From the NCBI GenBank assembly GCA_021805805.1, contig JAJZEB010000025.1, positions 1-33,723 of the forward strand: a stretch of 33,723 bases of DNA, in the 5' to 3' direction. The stretch is from Pseudomonadota bacterium (GTDB lineage: Bacteria > Pseudomonadota > Gammaproteobacteria > Burkholderiales > Burkholderiaceae_C). Within the stretch, counting starts at the first letter, position 1, and each line of letters begins with the position of its first letter. This document shows positions 20,273-26,247 of this stretch, piece by piece. The notes beneath the pieces are model-generated. The model did no database searches and was not told the DNA's origin. It saw only the letters and a program-made list of their open reading frames with translations. The position numbers were made by a program, and so were the translations under genes.

Positions 20273-20306
20273 GTCAGCGCACCGTGACCTGGCCATCAGC
20301 GCTGAC
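20273..20306. repeat. 8-base inverted repeat
   Basis: GTCAGCGC (20273-20280) and GCGCTGAC (20299-20306) are perfect inverted copies 18 bases apart. The direct repeat TGACCT (20284-20289 and 20303-20308) overlaps them. The site lies between the minus-strand gene ending at 19942 and the plus-strand gene starting at 20399, a position suited to an operator, but no promoter is clear. Confidence 0.6.
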
Positions 20307-20398
20307 CTCCCGGCACACGCTGTAACGGCTCAGCCGGCGCCCGCCGCGTAGAGTCGGCCGGGTTTGCGCGCGACGCGCCTCGACCTCAGGGGATCTCC

Positions 20399-20686
20399 AT
20401 GGGTGCTGATCTACCGCTCTCGACGCTGCTACAGCTCGGGCTCCGCATCGCAAGCTCGCGCGACATGGACGCTGCGCGCTGGCTTGTTGCCACGGCCGGC
20501 ACCGATGCCGTGGGTCATGCCGCGCATGCGCTCGCCAGTCGCCGGGCGCCGCGCCCGCAGAAGGTCATCGCGTACCTCGGCCTCGACCGCAGGAGCATCC
20601 CGAGGCCCGATCTGCCGCCGGCCACCGCGGCACAGGTACATGCGCTCAACCGGCGGCGCGGCTGGATGGGCGAGGCCCCGCGCTGA
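20399..20686 (+). CDS. Small hypothetical protein
   Basis: A 95-residue protein beginning MGADLPLSTLLQLGLRIASS. GGGGA lies a few bases before the ATG and third codon positions are strongly G/C. The N-terminal half is a hydrophobic-patterned helix pair, and the C-terminal half is basic (SRRAPRPQKVIAYLGLDRRS, then NRRRGWMGEAPR), which could bind nucleic acid. I do not recognise a family and there is no signal peptide. It stands alone on the plus strand at the edge of the gene-poor repeat region. Confidence 0.55.
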   Translation: MGADLPLSTLLQLGLRIASSRDMDAARWLVATAGTDAVGHAAHALASRRAPRPQKVIAYLGLDRRSIPRPDLPPATAAQVHALNRRRGWMGEAPR

Positions 20687-20717
20687 AGCATCAGCCGCGC
20701 GCAGCGGAGGCGCCTCG

Positions 20718-20746
20718 GAAAAAGGAAACCCGGCGCGGTGGCCGGG
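20718..20746 (-). terminator. Probable minus-strand intrinsic terminator
   Basis: CCCGGC (20729-20734) and GCCGGG (20741-20746) form a perfect six-base stem with a six-base loop. On the minus strand the stem is followed by TTTCCTTTTT. This would end minus-strand transcription coming through the repeat region from the small gene at 21497-21709 or beyond. Confidence 0.55.
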
Positions 20747-20855
20747 CAAATGAGCACTCGCACGCACTGCTCAGGGGAACACCAGCGTAGGCGCCGCACG
20801 TTGCTGCAGGATTGCCGAGGCGTGAAGGTGTGCAGCTCGGCATGCGGCCGTGCCT

Positions 20856-21035
20856 TTGGCCTCATGGGTTGGCCCGTTGAATTGGCCGGCGCGCGGGGAA
20901 CGGGCCATTCCTTTCGCCTTGCTCTGCGGCCTACATCATGAGCCTGATTAGCAGGGCCAATGCTTCGGGCCGCGCCAGGAATGGGCCATTGAAATGGCCC
21001 ATTTCGCCCAAATGGCCCATTCTTTTGGCCCATTC
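20856..21035. repeat. TTGGCC array and AATGGCCCATT inverted/direct repeats
   Basis: Part of a gene-poor stretch (20687-21496). TTGGCC occurs at 20856, 20869 and 20882, exactly 13 bases apart. AATGGGCCATT (20980-20990) and its perfect inverse AATGGCCCATT (20993-21003) are two bases apart. The same word recurs at 21011-21021, and GGCCCATTC at 21014-21022 is repeated at 21027-21035 across a TTTT spacer, again with 13-base period. The pattern suggests iterons, operator sites or a replication or packaging signal. No protein-coding explanation is convincing. Confidence 0.75.
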
Positions 21036-21045
21036 CCGAGGCCGG

Positions 21046-21470
21046 GTAACATCGTTTCCGCGAGGCGGCGATAGCTGGGTATCTGCAGTTTTCGGCCCAA
21101 TTTTGATGTTACTGCGGCGCGGCATTTCGACAGTAACGTACACAGCAGGCCACAGGAACTTCGACGGCCTTCGGATCGTGGTAACAGCACTTCGCTGGAA
21201 GGCTGCGGGCCTGCCCATCGCTGGCCCGGCGTCGACCAGGCCGATGAATGAGCCGCTGCTCTGACCTCCAGCGACGGTCGGCGCGGCTAGTCCGATCAGC
21301 GCCATGGACGGCTCCGTTTCCCTGTTGTCGCCGAGCCGTTGCAGCGCCACTCGGTTCAGCGGGCAACACCAGCTTCTCGCAGATTTCCGGTGTTACTCGG
21401 GCCGTCCATTTTTTCAGTAACGTGGGGAGCAGGTCCCTCACAGCCTCGGAGACCGTCGGTTTCTGGTAAC
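21046..21470. repeat. GTTAC/GTAAC box cluster with two diverged unit copies
   Basis: GTAAC or GTTAC occurs at 21046, 21108, 21133, 21181, 21392, 21417 and 21466. The boxes at 21108/21133/21181 and 21392/21417/21466 have matching spacings (25 and 73 versus 25 and 74 bases), and the bases between them align (for example AGTAACGT, then AGCAGG). These are two diverged copies of one unit of about 80 bases. GTAACATC (21046) and GATGTTAC (21105) form a perfect eight-base inverted repeat. On the minus strand both copies read as LL-x-TLL-x-K, but no complete gene results. Confidence 0.7.
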
Positions 21471-21496
21471 ACCGAATCGCCTCGGCATCGCGACCA

Positions 21497-21709
21497 TCAC
21501 CAGCCTCGGCACCGTCTGACTCGCACGGACGGAACAAAGTCGCGCGCGATGCGATCGATGCCGTCGAACAGCGATGGCTGGCGCTTCGCCACCACCGAAG
21601 CGCCCATCAGGAGCCGCCGGAGCGTAGACACAATGACCACGAGGTGCTCGCCCAGCTCGCGCACGTTCCAGTGGCTGAGGCCAGCGACCAAAGTTCCGTC
21701 GAAGTACAA
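21497..21709 (-). CDS. Possible small gene with TTG start
   Basis: A 70-residue frame beginning (TTG)YFDGTLVAGLSHWNVREL with strong third-position G/C bias throughout, which argues for real coding. An in-frame TGA lies just upstream, so the only usable start is TTG 21709, preceded at six bases by GAGGG. The palindrome GTACA-A-TGTAC covers this start. Helical, no membrane segment, no family recognised. It could instead be a surviving fragment of a longer gene after a frameshift. Confidence 0.4.
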   Translation of the reverse strand: MYFDGTLVAGLSHWNVRELGEHLVVIVSTLRRLLMGASVVAKRQPSLFDGIDRIARDFVPSVRVRRCRGW

Positions 21710-21714
21710 TGTAC
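21704..21714. promoter_or_regulatory. Palindrome GTACAATGTAC between divergent genes
   Basis: GTACA and TGTAC are inverted around a central A. The site lies over the start of the minus-strand frame at 21709 and 26 bases before the plus-strand gene at 21740. Such symmetry and position fit an operator for a dimeric repressor of the element, though no promoter hexamers are clear. Confidence 0.4.
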
Positions 21715-21739
21715 GCCCTCATCCGAAACCAAGGATTGC

Positions 21740-22001
21740 CATGGCACTCGCAACGCTAAATCAAAGGGGCTACTTGGTCGTCCCGAGTTGCGTCGTTTTT
21801 GGCCCCGACAAGGCTCCAATGTCAGCGTGCGACAAAGCGACGAGCGTCACATGCACGACGCGCGAAGCGCTCTCCAGCGATACTTCGAGCGACCCGCTCG
21901 AGCAGTTCATGATAGGCGCGCGCGAGGTGTGGCACTCAACGCCCGATGCGCCCTGCGCACCGAATGCCGATGAACCGACCCAGCGCACGGCCAAGTCCTG
22001 A
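21740..22001 (+). CDS. Small hypothetical protein
   Basis: An 86-residue frame starting MALATLNQRGYLVVPSCVVFG with AAGGA seven bases before the ATG. The sequence is Thr/Ser-rich and acidic toward the end, with several cysteines. Third-position G/C bias is weak in the first 15 codons and normal after that. Convergent with the S24-like gene, 15 bases between stops. I do not recognise it; both strands are open here, so coding is only probable. Confidence 0.4.
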
Positions 22002-22016
22002 TAGTTCGATCACCGC

Positions 22017-22334
22017 CTACGCGACCGCTCTGGCGCTGATGCGGCCGCAGACGAAGTGCAGCGCGGCGACGTCGCGCCGGTCGTACACCTCCGGCGGCGC
22101 CGGCGCGTAGGTGGCCAGCGTCACGGTGGCGTGATCTTGGTCGACAAGGCGGCGCAGGACCATGCCGCCGCCTGCGAAGCGCACCAGCACCTCGTCGCCG
22201 GCGCGCACCGACTCGTCGGGGTTGATCATGGCCGTCTCGCCCGGGCGCCAGGCCGGCAGCATGTCGCCGGCGGTGACGCGCACACAGTAGATGCGTTCGG
22301 CGGCCTCGGCGCTGCTGAGATTGGCGTTCTTCAT
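22017..22334 (-). CDS. S24/LexA-like domain protein lacking catalytic Ser and Lys
   Basis: A 105-residue protein that aligns with the C-terminal peptidase fold of phage repressors and LexA. The segment AGDMLPAWRPGE corresponds to the usual GDSM-x-P-x-x-x-x-GD, with Asp where the nucleophilic Ser should be. VLRRL corresponds to the usual VKRL, with Arg for the catalytic Lys. There is no helix-turn-helix domain. I infer that it cannot cleave itself or others and may act by dimerising with another S24 protein. It is last in a six-gene overlapping cassette, one base after the previous stop. Confidence 0.7.
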   Translation of the reverse strand: MKNANLSSAEAAERIYCVRVTAGDMLPAWRPGETAMINPDESVRAGDEVLVRFAGGGMVLRRLVDQDHATVTLATYAPAPPEVYDRRDVAALHFVCGRISARAVA

Positions 22335-22335
22335 G

Positions 22336-22575
22336 TCAGGCCTGGTCGCCTCCGATCTTCAGCTCGGTCAGTTTGTCCCCGGCGGCCTCGGCGTCGCGCA
22401 TGACGGTTGCCAGCACCTCGCCGACACCCTGCACGATGTGGCCCCGCTTGTCGTTGGCCGCCAAGTCGAACATCTCGGCGTCCTCCATCGCATGCAGCGC
22501 CAGCCGCACCAGGTGCATGACGCGGTAAAGCGCCTGCTCGGCATCGCGGATGTCGTCATTGGTCGGTTCACGCAT
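22336..22575 (-). CDS. Short helical protein, fifth of cassette
   Basis: A 79-residue protein starting MREPTNDDIRDAEQALYRVM. It is built of two amphipathic helices with an intervening acidic turn (VRLALHAMEDAEMFDL ... IVQGVGEVLATVMRDAEAA). The start is fixed by GGAGG eight bases upstream and by an eight-base overlap with the previous gene. The same leader GGAGGCAGGCC precedes the gene that starts at 23519. The helical pattern resembles the C-terminal parts of its upstream neighbours, which suggests a family. Function unknown. Confidence 0.75.
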   Translation of the reverse strand: MREPTNDDIRDAEQALYRVMHLVRLALHAMEDAEMFDLAANDKRGHIVQGVGEVLATVMRDAEAAGDKLTELKIGGDQA

Positions 22576-23014
22576 GGCCTGCCTCCGGGGTGGCTTCAAC
22601 CGTCTGCAGCGCCGCCTGCGTCCGCCCGAGCAGTTCAACCAGATGGCGCAACCCATCCTCGAGGTCGGCGATGCAGTGCTCCGGCGGTCGGCCGGGAAAG
22701 TTGCTGACCAGGCGCCACGCCTCGGCATCGAGCAGGCCCAGCACACCACCGAACAGGAACCACGCATGCGCGGCTTCGCTGTTGGCTTCGATGCGCCGAT
22801 TCGTGCTCAGCGATCCGTTGATCCGAGCGGCCAGGTCGCAGATGGCCACGATGCCGACTTGCACGGAGCTCATGCCCGCTTGAATCTCACCCTCGTAGTC
22901 GCGCCGATCCGCAACAGCGGACAACGTCAGGCGCGTCAGCGCCGCCAGCCGCGCGAGGGCAGCGTCCGCGCGTGGCGCAGGAGCATCGGCAGACGGTTTG
23001 ATGCTTTCAGACAT
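22568..23014 (-). CDS. Helical protein, fourth of cassette
   Basis: A 148-residue, mostly alpha-helical protein starting MSESIKPSADAPAPRADAAL. After a flexible Ala/Pro-rich N-terminus come helices with the segments LTLSAVADRRDYEGEIQAG and AWFLFGGVLGLLDAEAWRLV, and a C-terminal leucine-rich helix. GGAG stands about ten bases before ATG 23014. It overlaps the previous stop and the next start by eight bases each. No signal peptide. Family not recognised; similar small proteins are typical of phage accessory cassettes. Confidence 0.72.
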   Translation of the reverse strand: MSESIKPSADAPAPRADAALARLAALTRLTLSAVADRRDYEGEIQAGMSSVQVGIVAICDLAARINGSLSTNRRIEANSEAAHAWFLFGGVLGLLDAEAWRLVSNFPGRPPEHCIADLEDGLRHLVELLGRTQAALQTVEATPEAGHA

Positions 23015-23519
23015 GGTGGTTCTCCAGTTCGCCGATGCGCTCGACATCCTCGCGAATCAGGCGGGCAAGCACGCCGCCGGCATAGCCGAGGCCCTCGGCA
23101 GCGTCACCAGACAGCGGGCGAGCGTGCGCGTCTCCCTCGCGAAAGTTCGATTCCTCCAGGTCGTTCCGGGTCAGGAGATCGAGGATCGTCTCCAGACCAT
23201 AGGCGCACCGGTAGATGCGCTCCAGCGAATGGCCGACGCCGGGAAGGGCGCGGGCTGCGTCGCTCCCTACGGGCGCAAGGTCGAGGGGCTTGCCCCACTC
23301 GGCGCACGCGCGGCGCGTGGCGTCGCTCGAGCAGTCAACCATGGCGATCGCACGCTCCCACGCCTGCGCCACGGTCTCGGCTGCGCCGGTGCCGACCTGG
23401 TGCAGATCGTCGCGCACCACGCTCCAGGCGAACGGCTGGCCGTCCGATTCGGATTGCCGCCAGACGTGCACCAGGTGGCCGTGCAGCGGGATGGTCTTGA
23501 TGTCAGCGGGCTTGGTCAT
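23007..23519 (-). CDS. Hypothetical protein, third of cassette
   Basis: A 170-residue protein starting MTKPADIKTIPLHGHLVHVW. The first 60 residues look like a small beta-sheet domain. The rest is helical, including RIYRCAYGLETILDLLTRN and GYAGGVLARLIREDVERIGEL, the two-helix pattern shared with its neighbours. AAGGAGG lies seven bases before ATG 23519, a nearly ideal ribosome-binding site. It overlaps the previous gene by 17 bases and the next by eight. Function unknown. Confidence 0.75.
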   Translation of the reverse strand: MTKPADIKTIPLHGHLVHVWRQSESDGQPFAWSVVRDDLHQVGTGAAETVAQAWERAIAMVDCSSDATRRACAEWGKPLDLAPVGSDAARALPGVGHSLERIYRCAYGLETILDLLTRNDLEESNFREGDAHARPLSGDAAEGLGYAGGVLARLIREDVERIGELENHHV

Positions 23520-23805
23520 GGCCTGCCTCCTTCGCCGCCGCGCCGTCCATCGCGCCCATCAGGTCGCGCACTTCCGAGACCATGCTGTGCAGCATCCACA
23601 GGTAGTTGTCCTGGTGCCTCTCGCTCATGCAACTGAACGAAGCGAAGCCATCGCCGTGGATCGCCACCAGTGCGGCGTCGAGCTGTGCCAGGCGCGCGTC
23701 GATGCAGTTGCGGAAATCTCCGAGGCTTGCCGATTGCGCGGCGGCATAGACCGTGGAAGCTTGGCCGAAACTCCGGGGCGATCCGTTTGTGGTCGTCTCA
23801 GCCAT
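23503..23805 (-). CDS. Short helical protein, second of cassette
   Basis: A 100-residue protein starting MAETTTNGSPRSFGQASTVY. The core is two helices, ARLAQLDAALVAIHGDGF and QDNYLWMLHSMVSEVRDLM. This last pattern (aromatic, Leu, then a long amphipathic helix) recurs in many short proteins of phage elements I recall, without a known role. ATG 23805 has GGAGG eight bases upstream and overlaps the first gene by eight bases. Confidence 0.72.
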   Translation of the reverse strand: MAETTTNGSPRSFGQASTVYAAAQSASLGDFRNCIDARLAQLDAALVAIHGDGFASFSCMSERHQDNYLWMLHSMVSEVRDLMGAMDGAAAKEAGHDQAR

Positions 23806-24001
23806 GGTGCACCTCCGCACCGATGCGGCCGGCGAGGGCCTGGGCTTCGGTCATCGCCTGCACCAGGTCATCCATGCGCTGGTGCCGCGCCCAAGCTTTG
23901 ACGTCGCCGAGCAGGTCGGCGAGCGCGTTCAGCGGCGCGCCATTGCGGCGCGTCGATTCCATGGGCGTGACGCCCACGGCACTACCATTGGCAGTAGCCA
24001 T
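23798..24001 (-). CDS. Short helical protein, first of cassette
   Basis: A 67-residue protein starting MATANGSAVGVTPMESTRRNG, then helices LNALADLLGDVKAWARHQRMDDLVQAM and a final helix ending EVHHG. GGAGG lies eight bases before ATG 24001, which settles the start against the longer frame to 24055. It opens the overlapping cassette 24001-22017. A gap of 111 bases separates it from the AlpA-like gene and may hold the cassette promoter, though none is obvious. Confidence 0.7.
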   Translation of the reverse strand: MATANGSAVGVTPMESTRRNGAPLNALADLLGDVKAWARHQRMDDLVQAMTEAQALAGRIGAEVHHG

Positions 24002-24112
24002 AGCTTGCACCTCCAGTGTGCAGTTGTGGTCAGGGTCGACGTGGTGCTGGAACACCGCGCCGACCCGCCTTCATCACCGGGAACCGCCCGGCAGCGGTTT
24101 GAAATCTCGGGT

Positions 24113-24319
24113 TCACGCAACCCCGGCCCACTCCTTCACTTCCTCCGCCAGCCAACGCTGCGTCTTGCCGCCAATGCGGCGCGCGCGCGGGAAGCCGGGT
24201 TGGTGGATCAGGCGATTGCGGACGTGCGAGTACGACAGGACTAGAAAGGCGGCGACGTCCTTGCAGGTCCACAGGACTTCGTCGCGGCGGACGCCAATCG
24301 GTAGATCTCTGGTTGCCAT
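24113..24319 (-). CDS. AlpA-like/excisionase-type DNA-binding protein
   Basis: A 68-residue protein with one winged helix-turn-helix domain: WTCKDVAAFLVLSYSHVRNRLIHQPGFPRARRIGGKTQRWLAEEVKEW. The pattern (helix, SYSHVRN recognition helix, PGFP turn, then K/R-rich wing and W helix) matches AlpA/HTH_17 regulators that control excision or transcription in P4-like and other integrated elements. AAGGAG precedes ATG 24319 at a good distance. The gene starts four bases after the upstream stop. No integrase lies next to it in this window. Confidence 0.82.
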   Translation of the reverse strand: MATRDLPIGVRRDEVLWTCKDVAAFLVLSYSHVRNRLIHQPGFPRARRIGGKTQRWLAEEVKEWAGVA

Positions 24320-24323
24320 AGGG

Positions 24324-24545
24324 TCACTCCTTCCTCAGTTTTTCAAGTGCGGCCACGATGCCGCGCGAAATGCTGCCGCCGCCAAGCACGCGCAGCATTG
24401 CCGCAGCCCATGGCGGTAGGCTGACATGATGGCTCTCGTTCTTGACCTCGGCGCGCGGGCGTCCTGAGCCTGGGCGAGGCCCACCCGAGTTGGGGCGCGC
24501 ACCGCCTCGGCGCGACTTCTTCGGCTGTTCGTCCTGCATGCTCAT
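24324..24545 (-). CDS. Small basic phage protein with GARPNSGGPRPGSGRP tract
   Basis: A 73-residue protein starting MSMQDEQPKKSRRGGARPN. The basic Gly/Pro/Arg-rich N-terminus resembles the flexible arm at the start of many phage small terminase and DNA-binding proteins. The C-terminal half (SLPPWAAAMLRVLGGGSISRGIVAALEKL) could be a short helix-turn-helix or ribbon-helix-helix-like fold. The ATG overlaps the upstream stop by four bases (ATGA). A DNA-binding role is plausible but not shown. The longer frame to 24833 is a shadow. Confidence 0.65.
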   Translation of the reverse strand: MSMQDEQPKKSRRGGARPNSGGPRPGSGRPRAEVKNESHHVSLPPWAAAMLRVLGGGSISRGIVAALEKLRKE

Positions 24546-24856
24546 GCCGCCAGCAGCGCATCGATGGCCAGCGCCGCGCGCGCGTTCGCCTGCGCCTTGG
24601 CCAGCGCGACGGCAGCTGTGCGCGCCGCGTGCGCCTTCGCCGCGTCCAGCATGGCGCGCGCCTCCTCGAGGTCGATCTTCTCGACGCCGTGGTGCGGCAC
24701 AAACCGATAGAGCTGCGTGCCGGCCGCGTTGCTGAGCAGGTAGGCGTCCGGGCGCCCGTCGCCAGGCGTGGCCACCACTGCGCGCACCGTGAGGCTGAGA
24801 AAGCCGACGCGGACCTGCTGGCCCGGCTGCCACTGCTGTTTCGTGTCGCGGATCAT
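24542..24856 (-). CDS. Small hypothetical protein with beta N-domain and Ala-rich helix
   Basis: A 104-residue protein starting MIRDTKQQWQPGQQVRVGFLSLTVRAVV. The first 55 residues alternate hydrophobic and polar residues like a small beta-barrel (VGFLSLTVRAVVATPGDG, then AYLLSNAAGTQLYRFVPH). The last 45 are a long Ala-rich helix. GAGG stands before ATG 24856. It begins the transcription unit that continues into the basic protein and the AlpA-like gene. Family of unknown function. Confidence 0.65.
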   Translation of the reverse strand: MIRDTKQQWQPGQQVRVGFLSLTVRAVVATPGDGRPDAYLLSNAAGTQLYRFVPHHGVEKIDLEEARAMLDAAKAHAARTAAVALAKAQANARAALAIDALLAA

Positions 24857-24929
24857 GATCGCCTCGCGTTGCTGTTTGCTGGATTATGCGCCATCAAAAC
24901 CAGCATTGCAACACAGCTATGGGGTGCCA

Positions 24930-25610
24930 TCATCCTCCGCGCAGCTTGTCCTCCTTGATCAGCGCGGCCATCATGAACAGACCTTGGTCGCTGAGCCCTG
25001 CGCTTTGTTGCGGCGTCATCTCGCCGAGGTTTTGCACTAGGTCGGCCGGGGTGACAATGCCGCCCGTTCCCTCGTAGACCTTGAGTGCGTCGTCAAAAGC
25101 AGACTTCATGCGCGGCTCGGTATCGAGTCGGCCGAGGTCGTCGGCGACGCCGAGCACCTGCAGCGCGATCTGGCGCAGCGGCACGCGGTAGCCCTTGAGC
25201 TTGAGCGCCTCCGCCGTAATTCCGAGGTATCGAAGCTCGCCGGTTGTTGGGTAGCCGCTTATTGCTCCACGCATGAGCTCGCACAGGCCGGCAGTGTCGG
25301 ACCAACTGACCATTGAACTCGAAGCCGCTTTGACGTCGTCGCTGGTCTCCTCGCAGGTGCTCATCGGCCTGTCCGCCACGGCCGCCGCTGGAGCACTGCT
25401 GCCTGACGCGATCTGAGGGGCGGACGACTTCGCCGAGTGCGATCCACCGAAGATGCTGCTCAACGCCCACAGCAGCAGAGCCGCCCCGACGACGACCGAG
25501 AAACACCCTGCTGCTGGCTTCTTGGTCGGGCTCGCAGCACCGCAGTGTGGGCACGCTTTCGCCTCGGTGCTGACCTCTTTGCCGCACTCGCGGCACTTCG
25601 TGAGCGCCAT
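24930..25610 (-). CDS. Zinc-ribbon membrane protein
   Basis: A 226-residue protein with an N-terminal zinc ribbon (Cys6, Cys9, Cys20, Cys23 in CRECGKEVSTEAKACPHCG), one membrane helix at about 35-55 (GCFSVVVGAALLLWALSSIFGG), a Ser/Ala-rich linker, and a soluble helical domain of about 150 residues at the C-terminus. The ribbon would lie in the cytoplasm and the large domain outside if the positive-inside rule holds. ATG 25610 is preceded by GGGGGA. It is divergent from the small membrane protein gene at 25704. Function unknown; the layout resembles sensors or anchors in defence and stress cargo. Confidence 0.7.
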   Translation of the reverse strand: MALTKCRECGKEVSTEAKACPHCGAASPTKKPAAGCFSVVVGAALLLWALSSIFGGSHSAKSSAPQIASGSSAPAAAVADRPMSTCEETSDDVKAASSSMVSWSDTAGLCELMRGAISGYPTTGELRYLGITAEALKLKGYRVPLRQIALQVLGVADDLGRLDTEPRMKSAFDDALKVYEGTGGIVTPADLVQNLGEMTPQQSAGLSDQGLFMMAALIKEDKLRGG

Positions 25611-25703
25611 CGCATCCCCCTGTCGAACGTAGGTCGCCCGGAATCGATCCGTGCGGCGTACCTGAGAATCTGCCTGTGAACGGCCTATGACGTGAGGGAT
25701 GCT

Positions 25704-25982
25704 ATGACGAAGCTGCGGGTTTGTGCCACATGGATCAGCGTGCTGCTGGGGGCGGTGTCCGCGTTCTGCTGGTGGCGATCGGCAGTTACGAGAGTGCCGC
25801 ACTTTGCTGGCGCGGACACGAGCGGCGCCTACGCTGATGGCTCATTTGCCGCCGACGGTGCCGATCTCGTCCGAACGATCCGCCTGCAGTCCAAGTGGAA
25901 CCGCTGGGCCGCAATCGCCGCCTCCGGTGCCGCGATCGCCGCCGCGGTCGCCCAGACGGTCAGCGCGATCGACCCGAACTGA
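25704..25982 (+). CDS. Small two-helix membrane protein
   Basis: A 92-residue protein starting MTKLRVCATWISVLLGAVSAF. A hydrophobic helix at about 7-27 ends in CWW, a polar loop contains GADTSGAYADGSFAADG, and a second Ala-rich hydrophobic helix covers about 70-90. GAGG lies six bases before ATG 25704. CTATGACG is repeated at 25685 and 25702 around this start, the first copy forming a two-codon frame (ATG ACG TGA). Family not recognised. It lies upstream of and in the same direction as the Mrr-type gene, separated by the first set of 10-base-period repeats. Confidence 0.6.
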   Translation: MTKLRVCATWISVLLGAVSAFCWWRSAVTRVPHFAGADTSGAYADGSFAADGADLVRTIRLQSKWNRWAAIAASGAAIAAAVAQTVSAIDPN

Positions 25983-26005
25983 CCCACTGGCGCCACGCGG
26001 CGAGC

Positions 26006-26158
26006 GTCAGGTTTTGTCAGGTAGTTCCGCCGAACCCCGCGACGCATGCGCGCGCCAGCGGCAGCGTGAAAAACCGTGACCTACCGGCGTCGCATCGCGG
26101 CAGCGCCGTGCATGCGCACCTCGCCTTGACAGAGTGCGCAACCTCAGCATTTCTCAGC
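26006..26158. repeat. Paired short direct repeats, 10-base period (left of Mrr gene)
   Basis: GTCAGG-TTTT-GTCAGG (26006-26021), CGTGA-AAAAC-CGTGA (26065-26079) and CTCAGC-ATTT-CTCAGC (26143-26158). In each pair the second copy starts exactly ten bases after the first and the spacer is A/T-rich. The words differ between pairs. They fill the gene-free stretch 25983-26247 between the small membrane protein and the Mrr-type gene. Confidence 0.85.
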
Positions 26159-26247
26159 CTCGGTGCGGCGGCCATAACATCGCGCATGCGGCGCCCGGGC
26201 GAGCGCTGCGGTTACGCGCACCCTTCGCATCTATCGGAATCGAGGAC

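Noticed and set aside
20931-21537. Minus-strand frames across the GTTAC cluster (including one with TLLKKWTARVT)
   Set aside because: The similarity between the two copies may reflect DNA boxes as well as protein. No start, ribosome-binding site or complete domain is visible, so I report it as a repeat and not as a gene.
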